A DNA stretch of 36,166 nt from positions 1 through 36,166 of the forward strand of contig JAFWYA010000038.1 of assembly GCA_017517815.1 (NCBI GenBank). The letters run 5' to 3'. Numbering within the stretch: position 1 is the first letter of the stretch; each line of letters begins with the position of its first letter. The notes under the pieces are model-generated. The model worked only from the letters and a program-made list of their open reading frames with translations, searched no databases and was not told the origin of the DNA. The stretch comes from Clostridia bacterium. Lineage in GTDB: Bacteria; Bacillota_A; Clostridia; Christensenellales; Aristaeellaceae. The translations under genes were made by a program, and so were the position numbers. Below, one piece after another: positions 7,013 through 16,259 of the stretch.

Positions 7013-9127
7013 TCACTCTTTGTAGGTGATCTCCAACACATCCATACCGCGGCCGGGCACGCTGCTGGATACCGTGTATTCCGTCGTAGGCGCGGGGTAG
7101 CCCACAGGCTTGGTGAGAAACTCCACCTTTTCGATGGGCCGCTTGACATGCAGCACCGGCATGCAGTAGAAATAGGCTTCGTTTTCGATGAGGAAACGGT
7201 CCTTATTCTCCGTCATCTCAACCTGCTCCACATGGCAGAAGCCTTCATCCTCGGCAGATTCCGCATGATTGCCGTCGGAGGTGAAGTAGTTTTCGCACGT
7301 CATGGTAAGGGTGGGATAATCGCAGTCAGTCTCCATCCATTTGGCCAGCTGCTCGATCAGTTCAGCCGCAACAGGATGATAGGTCATTTCATGACGCCAG
7401 CTTTCACGCAGTTCGGGCAGGCAGCCAAGGTTGGCGGGCTTTCCGCCGGGTACGCTGTACACGGCCACATGCTCTGCGGGCTGATCGGTCCACGCAGCGA
7501 TGGTCTTCCACTCGTTGACGGATACAAACAGGCAATCCTCATGCGCCTTTCCCTGCGGCAGCGCGCCTACGTACAGCACGCGGCCACGGTCGTAGGCATC
7601 GATCTTCGCGCGCTCCTCCTGCGGCAGCAGATCGGGGTTGGCCACCACGATGGGGCCGCTGACAGCGTCCAAATATTCGATGGGCGCAATCTTAAACAGC
7701 GGCGCTCCCTTGGCTTTCAGCTCACCCAGCCATTTGGCGGTGATCCACTCACGGTCAGCCGCCATGGCTCCCACCTCATTGAGCGACTTGGCATTGGACC
7801 AGATCATGGTATAGCCGGGTACGTTGCGCACCTGCGGGGTGTAGCCATTGTCCCAAGCCATGCGCACGTCGCGCCACTCATGAGCGTCCAGACCGTCACC
7901 CAGACAGAACCACGGGCCATTGGTCACCGGAGTGAAACCGTCCGGCGTGACCAGATAGTTGTTCAGGTTGGTCGCAGCCGCGCGCTGCATGGCCGTGGGC
8001 ATGTGATGCAGCACGTCCCACTGCTCCAGCGTATCGCGGATCATGGACAGCGGAGTCATCTTCAAATTGGGCATAGCCGCCTTGTTGCACATGAGATTGG
8101 CGGCAAACTCATAATGCACATAGCGCCTGCGCGCATCGGAAATATTGAAGCCCTGGCCGTCTGCGCCCAAAATCTGCAGGTCGGCGGAAACATCCTCCAC
8201 CACAAAGTTGTGCGCACCAGCCTTTTCCAGCGCCACATAGTCGGTGCCGTAGCGGAACATGGACTCGGTGGGGTCCTTGGTCCAGGCGCTGTTGAAGGCG
8301 GAAAGCGTGCCGTTTTCCTTCAGTGCGCGAATCAGCTCGCAGGTGAAGCCGCTCCACTGCTTCATCATCCAGCGCCCCCACTGCATGCGGTGATTTTTGC
8401 AGATCCAGTTTGCACGGGCGAAGATAGCTTCCTTATTTCCGTCACAGCAGCCGGCGGCCTCGGCGTCCGGGGTGATGCCAGTGTCTTCAAAGAAGCGCAG
8501 CACGATATCGTCGGAGAACTCAGCATGCTCCAAAGACATACGCGGGCTGGACAGGCCGTCGGCAATCTGCACGCCGTCCACGCCGTAGTCGTTGACCGTC
8601 TGAATCAGGCGGGGCCTGAGGAAATCCACAAACGGCGTGCCGTCCTTAAAGCGCTTGGGCATGTAGATGAACGAATGCACATTGCCGTTAAGGTCCACGC
8701 AGCGCAGCTCAGGATGATTGTCGGTAAACAGGTTGGGCAGATGCTCGCGCCCTGCCGGGAATTCCAGGTCAAACAGGCTGAAGAACACGCGCACGCCGCG
8801 GGCATGCAGCGCGTCCACAAGGCCCTTCATCTGCCAGTTGGTCCAGTCCTGACGCTCGCGGTCGTCATTGTGCGTATGTCCGCCGTAGGAGCAGGCATAG
8901 ATGGGCAGCACGCATTCCTTTTCCATACCCTGATGGGTGTTGACGAAGTCCACGCTGGATAAATGGAAGGATACAATGTCGGGCATATAGCCAGCCGTTT
9001 CAATGAAACGGTCCACACCATAGTCCTCGTTGGTATTGTCAAAGCCGATCAGTTCAATCCATACGCAGTTGAGAAACCGGTTGTCCTTGCTGTCAAAGTA
9101 GGCATATTCACGTCCGTAGCAGCTCAT
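7013..9127 (-). CDS. Large cytoplasmic putative glycosidase-like protein (probable TIM barrel), family unknown
   Basis: 704 aa with no signal peptide or membrane segment. The first 350 residues look like an alpha/beta barrel. ALHARGVRVFFSLFDLEF (around 106-123) resembles the strand-3 region of many glycoside hydrolases. YGVDGVQIADG (181-191) resembles the strand-4 'GVDGxxxD' segment, making Asp190 a candidate catalytic or metal residue. GTLSAFNSAW (around 273-282) could be a later strand. The C-terminal 300 residues contain GRVLYVGALPQG, a fold typical of a beta-galactosidase/trimerisation-like or glutamine-amidotransferase-like domain, then a beta-rich tail. The start ATG 9127 has AGGAGG 8 nt upstream. 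It is the last gene of the GRE cluster, 24 bp after the permease gene. Hydrolysis of an imported glycoside is inferred from context only; I cannot name the family. Confidence 0.6.
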   Translation of the reverse strand: MSCYGREYAYFDSKDNRFLNCVWIELIGFDNTNEDYGVDRFIETAGYMPDIVSFHLSSVDFVNTHQGMEKECVLPIYACSYGGHTHNDDRERQDWTNWQMKGLVDALHARGVRVFFSLFDLEFPAGREHLPNLFTDNHPELRCVDLNGNVHSFIYMPKRFKDGTPFVDFLRPRLIQTVNDYGVDGVQIADGLSSPRMSLEHAEFSDDIVLRFFEDTGITPDAEAAGCCDGNKEAIFARANWICKNHRMQWGRWMMKQWSGFTCELIRALKENGTLSAFNSAWTKDPTESMFRYGTDYVALEKAGAHNFVVEDVSADLQILGADGQGFNISDARRRYVHYEFAANLMCNKAAMPNLKMTPLSMIRDTLEQWDVLHHMPTAMQRAAATNLNNYLVTPDGFTPVTNGPWFCLGDGLDAHEWRDVRMAWDNGYTPQVRNVPGYTMIWSNAKSLNEVGAMAADREWITAKWLGELKAKGAPLFKIAPIEYLDAVSGPIVVANPDLLPQEERAKIDAYDRGRVLYVGALPQGKAHEDCLFVSVNEWKTIAAWTDQPAEHVAVYSVPGGKPANLGCLPELRESWRHEMTYHPVAAELIEQLAKWMETDCDYPTLTMTCENYFTSDGNHAESAEDEGFCHVEQVEMTENKDRFLIENEAYFYCMPVLHVKRPIEKVEFLTKPVGYPAPTTEYTVSSSVPGRGMDVLEITYKE

Positions 9128-9151
9128 GCAGCATACCTCCTGTTGGTTTGC

Positions 9152-10303
9152 TTATGCGTTGGGGTCCAAAGCGTCGCGCAGGCCGTCACCAAGGAAATTG
9201 AAACTCATAACTGTGATCACCACGAACAAACCGGGGATCAGCGTCCAGGGATAAAGGGCTACGTTGCGGAATTTCTGCGCATCGTAGAGCAGCACGCCCC
9301 AGCTGACGGCAGGTGCTCTGAGGCCGATGCCCAGGAACGAAAGCGACGTTTCGCCTAGAATCATATTGGGAATGGACAGGGAAAGCGATGCGATCAGGTG
9401 GCTCATAAACATGGGTAGCATGTGCTTGGTAATCACACGGAAGGTGCCCGCGCCCGCCACCGTGGCTGCCTTGACGTAATCTTCGTTTTTCAGCGAGAGG
9501 ATCTTGCTGCGCACGGTACGCGCCATGCCCGGCCAGCTTAAAAGCGACAGGATGATGGTAATGGCAAAGTACACGCGCGTGACCGGCCAGTTTGCTGGCA
9601 CGGCCGCCGACAGCGCCATCCACAGGGGAATCGTGGGCAGCGACATCGTAAAGTCGATCAGGCGCTGAATGACGGAATCGATCCAGCCGCCGAAAAAGCC
9701 GGAAATACCGCCCAGCATGAGGCCCAGCAAAAAGCTGAGCAGCACGCCCACAAGGCCGACGGTGGAGGAGATGCGCGTGCCGATCAAAGTTCTTGAGAAC
9801 AGGTCGCGGCCCTGGCTGTCTGTACCAAACAGATAGACATGCCCGTCCTCCACGCCAAACAGGTGGATATCGGTGGGAATCAGCCCCAGCAGCTTGTACG
9901 GTTCGCCATGAACAAAAAACTGCAGATACTGCGGGTTTTCCATGTCAGCCTCAAAAATGGGCTTCCACGTCACGGGGTGATAGCTGCCCTTCATGGGGTA
10001 CACAAAGGGGCGCAGCGAAAAGCCGTTTTCCTCATGCACGAAGTGCAGCGCCTGAGGCTGCTGGTTAACATGCTTGCTGTCGATGTAGCCGCCGCTGTAC
10101 GGGGCCAGAAAGTCGCAGAAAGCAGCCAGCAGGTACACAAAGATGAGTACCACCATGCCTACCACCGCCAGCTTGTTTTTGCAAAAGCGGCGCCATTTCA
10201 GTTTGCCCTGCGACAGCACATACATCTCGTCCGCCTCACGGCGCTTTTGTTCCAGCGCAGCGCTGCGGCGAAGCCTGGCTTCTTTTCTGGAAATTTTCTG
10301 CAT
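9152..10303 (-). CDS. Dpp/Opp-type ABC transporter permease (DppC-like)
   Basis: Second membrane subunit of the peptide/oligosaccharide-type importer, 383 aa. There is a basic N-terminus, one helix near residues 48-70, then an unusually long extracytoplasmic loop of about 110 residues. LFGTDSQGRDLFSRTLIGTR, the conserved OppC motif, follows that loop. After it come four to five more helices with the ATPase-contact segment EDYVKAATVAGAG and the end LSFLGIGLRAP. Typical OppC proteins are about 300 aa; the extra length is in the loop, as in some oligosaccharide importers of the same class. The start ATG has AAGGAGG 8 nt upstream and lies 13 bp after the DppB-like gene. Confidence 0.88.
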   Translation of the reverse strand: MQKISRKEARLRRSAALEQKRREADEMYVLSQGKLKWRRFCKNKLAVVGMVVLIFVYLLAAFCDFLAPYSGGYIDSKHVNQQPQALHFVHEENGFSLRPFVYPMKGSYHPVTWKPIFEADMENPQYLQFFVHGEPYKLLGLIPTDIHLFGVEDGHVYLFGTDSQGRDLFSRTLIGTRISSTVGLVGVLLSFLLGLMLGGISGFFGGWIDSVIQRLIDFTMSLPTIPLWMALSAAVPANWPVTRVYFAITIILSLLSWPGMARTVRSKILSLKNEDYVKAATVAGAGTFRVITKHMLPMFMSHLIASLSLSIPNMILGETSLSFLGIGLRAPAVSWGVLLYDAQKFRNVALYPWTLIPGLFVVITVMSFNFLGDGLRDALDPNA

Positions 10304-10316
10304 CTTCGCCGCCTCC

Positions 10317-11303
10317 TTACATGGAATTGCGGATACGGGGATCCGTCAGGGCCAGCAGGATATCCGACACCAGGTTGCCAATCATGGCCATCAGGCCCAT
10401 AATGAACACGATGGAGCCGGCCAGGAACATGTCCTGGTTTTTCAGCGATGTAATCAGCAGCGGGCCGATGGTAGGCAGGTTGAGCACCATCGACAGAATG
10501 GTCTGGCCGGAGATGAGCTGCGGGAACAGCCAGCCCACGGTGCTGATGAAGGGGATCAGCGCGATGCGTACCGGATATTTGATCAGCAGTTTCAAATACG
10601 GCACGCCCTTGGCCCGCGCGGTTTTCACATAGGGCTTGCTCAGCTCGTCCAGAAGGTTGGCGCGGAAGGTTTTGAAAAGGCCTGCCGTGCCAGTGATCAC
10701 AATCACCAGCAGCGGAATCCATACATGGTTGAGCATATCGCCAAATTTCGCCAGCGACCACGGCGCGTTGGCAAAATCATCCGAGAAAAGACCGCCGGCG
10801 TATTTGCCGGTTGCCTGAAAATACACATACATAATGCCGATCGCCAGCAAAAACTCCGGCACGGAGACGCCAAAGAAGCTGACGGCGGTAAAGGTGTTAT
10901 CCGCCAGAGAGTATTTATGTGTGGCCGAGTAAAATCCCATGGGGAAGGCCACAATCCAGATGCAAAAAAGACTGACGATGGAAAGCGTAACCGTTGTGGC
11001 CAGACGTGCGCCGATGAGCGCGTTCACCGAACGGTTGTGCACGAAGGAATAGCCCATGTTGCCCTGCAGCAGCTGGCCAAACCATTTGAAGTACTGCACA
11101 TACATGGGCTTGTCCAGACCGTAGCGCACCTTGAGCGCCTCTACATATTCCTCATTGACTGCCATGCCTGTGCTTTGCAGTTTGCTGATGTAAGTGGTCA
11201 GAAAATCTCCGGGAGGCAATTGGATGATCACAAAAACCATGACAGACAAAAGCAGCAGCAATGGGATCATGATCAGCAGCCGCTTGACAATGTACTTAAA
11301 CAT
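10317..11303 (-). CDS. Dpp/Opp-type ABC transporter permease (DppB-like)
   Basis: First membrane subunit, 328 aa, the normal family length. It opens with the OppB pattern MFKYIVKRLLIMIPLLLLLS (one helix). The conserved QYFKWFGQLLQGNMGYSF follows near residue 92, and the cytoplasmic loop KPYVKTARAKGVPYLKLL near residue 225 contacts the ATPase. It ends in TDPRIRNSM, as is usual for OppB relatives. GGAGG is present upstream of the ATG. The gene follows the binding-protein gene after a 90-bp gap with a strong hairpin. It should form a heterodimer with the DppC-like protein; the substrate is not predictable from the permease. Confidence 0.9.
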   Translation of the reverse strand: MFKYIVKRLLIMIPLLLLLSVMVFVIIQLPPGDFLTTYISKLQSTGMAVNEEYVEALKVRYGLDKPMYVQYFKWFGQLLQGNMGYSFVHNRSVNALIGARLATTVTLSIVSLFCIWIVAFPMGFYSATHKYSLADNTFTAVSFFGVSVPEFLLAIGIMYVYFQATGKYAGGLFSDDFANAPWSLAKFGDMLNHVWIPLLVIVITGTAGLFKTFRANLLDELSKPYVKTARAKGVPYLKLLIKYPVRIALIPFISTVGWLFPQLISGQTILSMVLNLPTIGPLLITSLKNQDMFLAGSIVFIMGLMAMIGNLVSDILLALTDPRIRNSM

Positions 11304-11346
11304 AAATCAGGCCTCCGAATGCGGAAAAGTAAGAGAAGAGGGTTGG

Positions 11347-11374
11347 GAGGGGGAACGCCGAAGCGTTCCCCCTC
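11347..11374 (-). terminator. Intercistronic hairpin after the family-5 binding-protein gene
   Basis: Perfect 12-bp GC-rich stem (11347-11358 with 11363-11374) closed on the minus strand by a stable C(TTCG)G tetraloop. No T tract follows, so it is better read as an mRNA 3' stabiliser or attenuator between binding-protein and permease genes than as a full terminator. Confidence 0.7.
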
Positions 11375-11393
11375 AGGGTTCATGTCGGATGCA

Positions 11394-13322
11394 TTACTGG
11401 GCTTCGATCCAGTAAGCCTCGGGACGGGTGTTGCCGGATACGCCGTAGTCCCAGTTGAAGGTCAGAGGATAAACGTTGTGCACGTTATTCTTGATCATGT
11501 AAGCGCTAGGCAGGCGGCGGGCCAGGCCGAGTACGTAGAAGTTGTCAGCCAGGATCTGAATCATTTCCTTGGCCAGGGTGTCGCGAACTTCAGGGTTGGG
11601 CTCGATAACGATCTGAGCACCGATCTCCCACAGACGCTTGGTGCCTTCGTCGGGCTCAACAGCGCCTTCAGCAGCGGGGTCCTTGCGCCAGATCTGGGCG
11701 CCGGACTGCCACCATACGCCCCAGCCGCCCACGTCGTAACCGGTCAGCTTGGAAACAGCGGTAGCATCCAGCACAGCCAGGCCGGTAGAACCAGTCTGCA
11801 TGCTGATGTCGAAGTCGTTGGCTTCCATACGGGTGGTCCACAGGCTGGTATCCACGGAGGTGGCGGTCACGTTGAGCTTGAGGTTGTTGCGCCACTGCTG
11901 GGCAACCGCTTCGCCGATCTCGATCCACACGTCGTCAAACGCGGGCACCTGAATGACCAGAGAGAATTCTTTGCCGCTGGGGCTGAGGCGCCAGCCGACA
12001 GCGTCATACTGGTTCATGCCCAGTTCGTCGAGCATCTTGTTGGCCTCGTCAGCCTTGAACTCGGTGTACTGGTTGCTCATCTGCTCGCTGTAGTAGGGAG
12101 AAGTCTCGATGGGAGAAGACTGAGCGATCTTGGCGGCGTACGGGCCAACGGTCCAGAAGCTGGCAACCAGATCTTCACGGTTGACGCCGTAGGACAGCGC
12201 GATGCGGAAGTTCTTGTCGCCCAGCACAGCGCGCTTGTCAGCGTCGCGATGCAGGGTGTTGATGCTGATGTTCATGGCGTTGGGCTCGTTGGGGTCGAAG
12301 GTGCCCAGCGTGTAGTTCTGCTCTTCCATGTGCTCAGCCAGCAGCGGGTAATTGGCGAAGTTTTCGGACAGAGTGGTGATCTGCACATCGGTCTCGCCGG
12401 CGATGGCCTTCATGATGCCGATGTCGATGCTTTCAACCATGTTGATGACGCACGCGTCAATGTAGGGCAGCTGCTTGCCTTCCTCATCCACGGCCCAGTA
12501 GTAGGGGTTGCGGGTGAAGGTGACCTGATTGGTGGTGGCGGGGTCGACCGTCATCATGAACGGGGCCATGGTGGGCAGCTCGTAGTTGGAGGTAAAGCTC
12601 ATGCGGTCCATGAACAAGGTGATCCAGTCGCTGGCACCATACTTGTCCAGAGTGGCCTTCAGCTCTTCCTCGGTGACGTAGTCCTTATGGAACTGCTTGA
12701 GGTAGTGGGAAGGACGGAAGAAGTTGGAACCATCGGTGAAGGTGCCGTTGACGTTGGAGAACGCCAGCTTGGTCAGCATGAAGGGCATGGGGTTGGCGAA
12801 GGTAATGGTGAAGGTGTAGTCGTCAACCTTGGCGAAGGCAGCGCCTTCCCAGGTGCCCAGAGACGGAGTCAGGTCGGGATTGTTGAGGCATTCCCACCAG
12901 AATTCCACGTCGTGCATGCCAAAGGGCGCGCCGTCGGACCACTTCAGCCCCTTGCGCAGGGTGATGGTGATGGCGGTGGCGTCTTCGCTGACTTCATAAG
13001 CAGCCGCGATGTTGGGAACGACTTCCTTGCCGGTCTCGTCCCAAACCAGCAGCTGATTGCCGCCGTAGAAGCCGATGTGGTGGATGGTGTCCAGCATGGA
13101 GATGGCAGACTGGCGCCAGGTGCCGCCATAGGTGCCAATGCTGTCCTTTACCTTGACGACCAGCGGGTCCTCGGGCAGACGGTCCTTCACGGCAGGCAGT
13201 TCGCCGGCAGTCACCTTTTCAGCAAGCATGGGCGCTTCCTGATAGACTGCTTCTGCATGGGCAAAGGGAATCATGCCCAGCAGCATGCACAGAGCCAGAA
13301 CCAACGACAGAGTTTTCTTCAT
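11394..13322 (-). CDS. Family-5 extracellular solute-binding protein of the GRE cluster
   Basis: 642 aa, in the usual range for SBP_bac_5 proteins, including oligosaccharide binders. Residues 1-23 are a Sec signal peptide (MKKTLSLVLALCMLLGMIP, then FAHA-E); the Cys in it is not in a lipobox. Motifs include TYGGTWRQS and the conserved ITITLRKGLKWSDGAPF with a WWECLNN segment soon after. It also has FRIALSYGVNREDL and an aromatic-rich centre that may form the ligand cleft. ATG 13322 was chosen because GGAGAGG lies just upstream; an in-frame ATG at 13340 precedes that site. It sits between the two ATPase genes and the permeases. Ligand may be a peptide or a glycoside; the co-localised CBM9-like and barrel proteins favour a carbohydrate-containing ligand (inference). 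Confidence 0.88.
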   Translation of the reverse strand: MKKTLSLVLALCMLLGMIPFAHAEAVYQEAPMLAEKVTAGELPAVKDRLPEDPLVVKVKDSIGTYGGTWRQSAISMLDTIHHIGFYGGNQLLVWDETGKEVVPNIAAAYEVSEDATAITITLRKGLKWSDGAPFGMHDVEFWWECLNNPDLTPSLGTWEGAAFAKVDDYTFTITFANPMPFMLTKLAFSNVNGTFTDGSNFFRPSHYLKQFHKDYVTEEELKATLDKYGASDWITLFMDRMSFTSNYELPTMAPFMMTVDPATTNQVTFTRNPYYWAVDEEGKQLPYIDACVINMVESIDIGIMKAIAGETDVQITTLSENFANYPLLAEHMEEQNYTLGTFDPNEPNAMNISINTLHRDADKRAVLGDKNFRIALSYGVNREDLVASFWTVGPYAAKIAQSSPIETSPYYSEQMSNQYTEFKADEANKMLDELGMNQYDAVGWRLSPSGKEFSLVIQVPAFDDVWIEIGEAVAQQWRNNLKLNVTATSVDTSLWTTRMEANDFDISMQTGSTGLAVLDATAVSKLTGYDVGGWGVWWQSGAQIWRKDPAAEGAVEPDEGTKRLWEIGAQIVIEPNPEVRDTLAKEMIQILADNFYVLGLARRLPSAYMIKNNVHNVYPLTFNWDYGVSGNTRPEAYWIEAQ

Positions 13323-13424
13323 TGTTTTCCTCTCCTTCATCAGTTTTTGGGATGCAGTAACTCTATTTGCAGGATGGCGCCGGCCGTCAGGCCTTCAACA
13401 GCAGGCGCGGTCATCCCCGCAATC

Positions 13425-14435
13425 TTATTTGACGCCTTTAAGGCTGAGCTGCGCAAAGCGCATGCAGCTGGTGCGGTGGCCAAGTGGGTCGTCGCCCACG
13501 GGCAGCAGCTGCTGCGAACAATGCTTGCAGTCCTCTGTGGCGTATTTGCAGCGCGGGTGGAAGAAGCAGCCCTCCGGCGGGTTGGACGGGTCGGGCACTT
13601 CACCCTCCAGCGTTTCGCTGCGCTGATTTTTGGAAGCGATCAGCTTGGGCACGGAGGCCAGCAGCGCCTCGGTATAGGGGTGCTTTGGGTTTTCAAACAA
13701 TTCGTCGGTCTCAGCGATCTCGACCACCTTGCCCACATACATCACCACCACGCGGTCGGAAATGTGGCGCACGGCGGACAGGTCGTGGGCAACGAAGAGA
13801 TAGCTCATGTGATACTCCGCCTGCAGGTCCTCCAAAAGCCCCAGCACCTGTCCCTGCACGGATACGTCCAGCGAGCTGACCGCCTCGTCGCAGATGACCA
13901 GACGCGGGTTCATGGAAATGGCGCGGGCGATGCCGATGCGCTGGCGCTGACCGCCGGAGAAGGCGTGCGCATAGCGCGTCATGTATTCGGGCCTGAGGCC
14001 CACGCGCAGCATCATCTGCGCCACGCGGTCGGAAATGTCGTTTTTGTCGATCATCTTGTTAATGACCAGCGGCTCGGCGATCAGGTCGCGCACGCTCATG
14101 CGGGGATTAAGCGAGGAATAGGGGTCCTGAAACACCATTTGAATTTCACGGCGGTAGGGCCGGATTTCCTCGCGACTGGCGGTGGCCAGGTCGATGGTGG
14201 TACCATTTTCCGCAGTGTAGAGAATGCTGCCCTCGGTGGGATCCAGCAGCCTTACGATGCAATTGCCGGTGGTGGATTTGCCGCAGCCGCTTTCGCCCAC
14301 AAGGCCCACGGTTTCGCCGGCGTTGATCTCAAACTCGATATCGTTGACGGCCTTCACATAGCCGACCGTCTTGTTGAAAAAGCCCTTCTTGATGGGAAAG
14401 TATTTCTTAAGCCCGCTGACACGAAGGATCTGCAC
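13425..14435 (-). CDS. Dpp/Opp-type ABC transporter ATPase (DppF-like)
   Basis: 336 aa with Walker [13 protein letters not shown] near residue 50, Q-loop [15 protein letters not shown], signature [14 protein letters not shown] and Walker [13 protein letters not shown]. Most family members read DEPVSALD, so the Pro-to-Ala and Ala-to-Ser changes are mild oddities that keep the catalytic Asp-Glu. The C-terminal oligopeptide-type extension includes [11 protein letters not shown] with cysteines (PF08352). Translation starts at GTG 14435 with AAAGGAAG upstream, 15 bp after the preceding ATPase gene. It pairs with the DppD-like ATPase. Confidence 0.92.
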   Translation of the reverse strand: MQILRVSGLKKYFPIKKGFFNKTVGYVKAVNDIEFEINAGETVGLVGESGCGKSTTGNCIVRLLDPTEGSILYTAENGTTIDLATASREEIRPYRREIQMVFQDPYSSLNPRMSVRDLIAEPLVINKMIDKNDISDRVAQMMLRVGLRPEYMTRYAHAFSGGQRQRIGIARAISMNPRLVICDEAVSSLDVSVQGQVLGLLEDLQAEYHMSYLFVAHDLSAVRHISDRVVVMYVGKVVEIAETDELFENPKHPYTEALLASVPKLIASKNQRSETLEGEVPDPSNPPEGCFFHPRCKYATEDCKHCSQQLLPVGDDPLGHRTSCMRFAQLSLKGVK

Positions 14436-14450
14436 GCTTCACACTTCCTT

Positions 14451-15434
14451 TCACAGCAGATGGCAGCTGACCGTATGGCCGGGCGCCGCTTCCCTGGGGT
14501 GAGGCATCACCCTGTCGCACAGTCCCTTCTGCGCACGGCTGCAGCGCGGGTGATAGGGGCAGCCGGCGGGGATGGAGTAGGCGTCGGGCACATTGCCGTG
14601 AATGTATTCCAGCTTCTTGCCGCGTGCGTCGGTCACCTGAGGGATGGAGCGGAACAGGTCGCTGGTGTAGGGATGCAGCGGGTTTTGGAGCAGTTCGGCA
14701 GTATCGGCCATTTCCACGATACGGCCCAGATACATCACCGCCACCTTATCGGTGGTCTCGGCGATCACGCCGAAGTTGTGGTTGATCATCATGATGGACA
14801 TGCCGTATTCCTGCTGCAAATCTTTCATCAGGTTCAAAATCTGCGCCTGCACCGTCACGTCCAGCGATGTGGTGGGTTCGTCGGCGATCAGCAGCCTGGG
14901 ATGGCTGGCCAGCGCCATGGCGATCATGGCGCGCTGGCGCATGCCGCCGGACAGCTGATAGGGATATTCGTCCACGCGCTGCTCAGGCTTGGCGATGCGT
15001 ACCTTGCGCAGCAGCTCCACCGCGTAGCCCTTCTGCTCGGACTTGGGAATGTCCGTATGCAGGCGAATGGCTTCCATGATCTGATTGCCGATGGTGTATA
15101 CCGGACAGAACGACGTCATGGGCTCCTGAAAGATCATGGCGATCTCCTTGCCGTGCAACAGTTCCAGCCGCTTGTCACGCGGCGACAGCCTGGCCACATC
15201 AAACGTGCCCTTCTGGCTGTGATAGAGAATCGAACCGCTTTCAATCCAGCCGTTTTCAGGAAGAATGCGCATCAGCGCGTTGGAGGAAACGCTTTTGCCG
15301 CATCCACTCTCGCCCACAATGCCCAGTGTTTCACCAACATTGATATCGTAGCTGATGCCGTTGACAGCGCTTACGATGCCCTCATCCGTGCGGAAGCGTA
15401 CAACCAGATCCCGTATTTCGACCAGCTTCTCCAT
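14451..15434 (-). CDS. Dpp/Opp-type ABC transporter ATPase (DppD-like)
   Basis: 327 aa with Walker [17 protein letters not shown]-loop [19 protein letters not shown], signature [17 protein letters not shown] and Walker [13 protein letters not shown]. The switch His is in MMINHNFG, where most members have TH or VH. The C-terminal tail [11 protein letters not shown] matches PF08352. ATG 15434 is preferred, 9 nt after AGGAGG; a GTG directly before it is an alternative. It is the first gene behind an internal promoter with an AraC-type motif, so the importer may be transcribed both from that promoter and by read-through from the GRE genes. Confidence 0.92.
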   Translation of the reverse strand: MEKLVEIRDLVVRFRTDEGIVSAVNGISYDINVGETLGIVGESGCGKSVSSNALMRILPENGWIESGSILYHSQKGTFDVARLSPRDKRLELLHGKEIAMIFQEPMTSFCPVYTIGNQIMEAIRLHTDIPKSEQKGYAVELLRKVRIAKPEQRVDEYPYQLSGGMRQRAMIAMALASHPRLLIADEPTTSLDVTVQAQILNLMKDLQQEYGMSIMMINHNFGVIAETTDKVAVMYLGRIVEMADTAELLQNPLHPYTSDLFRSIPQVTDARGKKLEYIHGNVPDAYSIPAGCPYHPRCSRAQKGLCDRVMPHPREAAPGHTVSCHLL

Positions 15435-15511
15435 CACTGCGAGCCTCCTATGCTTTTTGAGATATCAACAGCGCGTTCGTCCTATGCAAATGTTCTCTGA
15501 CTGCTGATTTT

Positions 15512-15572
15512 ATGATAGCACTTCTGTGCGTAATCGAACATTTTCAAAATTGACCCGATTTTGCACAATCCG
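15512..15572 (-). promoter_or_regulatory. Internal activator-dependent promoter of the ABC importer genes
   Basis: On the minus strand: -10 TATCAT (15512-15517), a 17-bp spacer and a poor -35 TGTTCG (15535-15540). The motif TTTTGCACAATCCG (plus strand, 15559-15572) lies 18 bp further upstream. A 13/14 match to it lies at the same 18-bp distance from the predicted GRE promoter. A weak -35 with a fixed upstream box is the usual look of an AraC-activated promoter. Confidence 0.6.
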
Positions 15573-15586
15573 CTACAAATGCTGTG

Positions 15587-16246
15587 CTATTCCAGAATCA
15601 TGTCTCCAAACAGCGTGGGCTGATGGAAGTCCGGCTGCGGAATGATGACTGGGTCGAAGCCCTGCCACATGCCAAAGTGCGACTGCGCCGTGAGCTCGCC
15701 GCAAATGTAGAAATTGCCCTTGAGCCGGCGGCCGGATGCAAGCGGGCTGCCGTACAGCTGGGTGATGAGCTCCATGGGCACGGTGTAGCTGACGGCCCAC
15801 CAGCCGCCGCAGTGCTTTGAAGCCTGCGGGGCAACGCCCGGCGGCGGCACGGCAAAGTCGGCGCGGTGATGACGATCGCTGCCAAAGCTCAAGAACATGG
15901 CGGGATAATTGGTCAGTTCCAGGTTGAAATAATTGGGCGACGTTTCCGGGCTGCACTGCACAAAGAATTCCATACAGCTGTCATCGCAGACACGTCCGCC
16001 AAAGTGGTGTACCTCTGTGCGTATTTCCTGTTCCTTTGCATACATCAGCACATGCAGTCCGCGGCTGTTCCACCCCACGCGGGCATGGCAGGGCGGGCGG
16101 TAGCCCGTATCGTCCCACGGGTAATCCTCCAGTGAGGCTTTCTCCAGCGTGTTCCACGGCGCTGGAATCATCTCAGGCTGAAATTCACCCTCCAACGGCA
16201 TCTGCCCGTATTCTTCCGGCAGGTAACGAATGCGATAGCTCCTCAT
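15587..16246 (-). CDS. CBM9-like carbohydrate-binding protein, cytoplasmic
   Basis: 219 aa made of one domain resembling the carbohydrate-binding family 9-like group (DUF1083/CBM9). There is an N-terminal beta-rich part (ARVGWNSRGLHVLMYA), then CDDSCMEFFVQ, matching the usual 'W/V-x-D-S-C-V-E-F-F' strand. YFNLELTNYPAMFLSFG follows, and the characteristic C-terminal block ends in PDFHQPTLFGDM. No signal peptide is present, so it probably stays in the cytoplasm, which is unusual for a module best known from xylanases. Two ATGs compete: the upper one (16252) abuts AAGGAAG with no spacer, so the lower one (16246) is preferred. It follows the activase by 13 bp. A role in binding or modifying a sugar-containing intermediate is inferred. 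Confidence 0.75.
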   Translation of the reverse strand: MRSYRIRYLPEEYGQMPLEGEFQPEMIPAPWNTLEKASLEDYPWDDTGYRPPCHARVGWNSRGLHVLMYAKEQEIRTEVHHFGGRVCDDSCMEFFVQCSPETSPNYFNLELTNYPAMFLSFGSDRHHRADFAVPPPGVAPQASKHCGGWWAVSYTVPMELITQLYGSPLASGRRLKGNFYICGELTAQSHFGMWQGFDPVIIPQPDFHQPTLFGDMILE

Positions 16247-16259
16247 GCCCATCTTCCTT

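Noticed and set aside
7010..8962. A 650-codon plus-strand frame opposite the barrel-like gene
   Set aside because: Same His/Gly/Val-rich shadow composition. The minus-strand frame has AGGAGG at its start and fits the cluster's 24-bp spacing.
11394..15434. Naming the importer dppBCDF/oppBCDF as a peptide transporter
   Set aside because: Family-5 systems also import oligosaccharides and glycosides, and the neighbours are carbohydrate-type, so peptide specificity is not supported.
10143..15500. A 1785-codon open frame on the plus strand
   Set aside because: It lies antisense to six to seven well-supported importer genes with ribosome binding sites and family motifs. Its product is rich in His, Gln, Gly and Val with no domain, which is typical of the antisense of strongly codon-biased genes.
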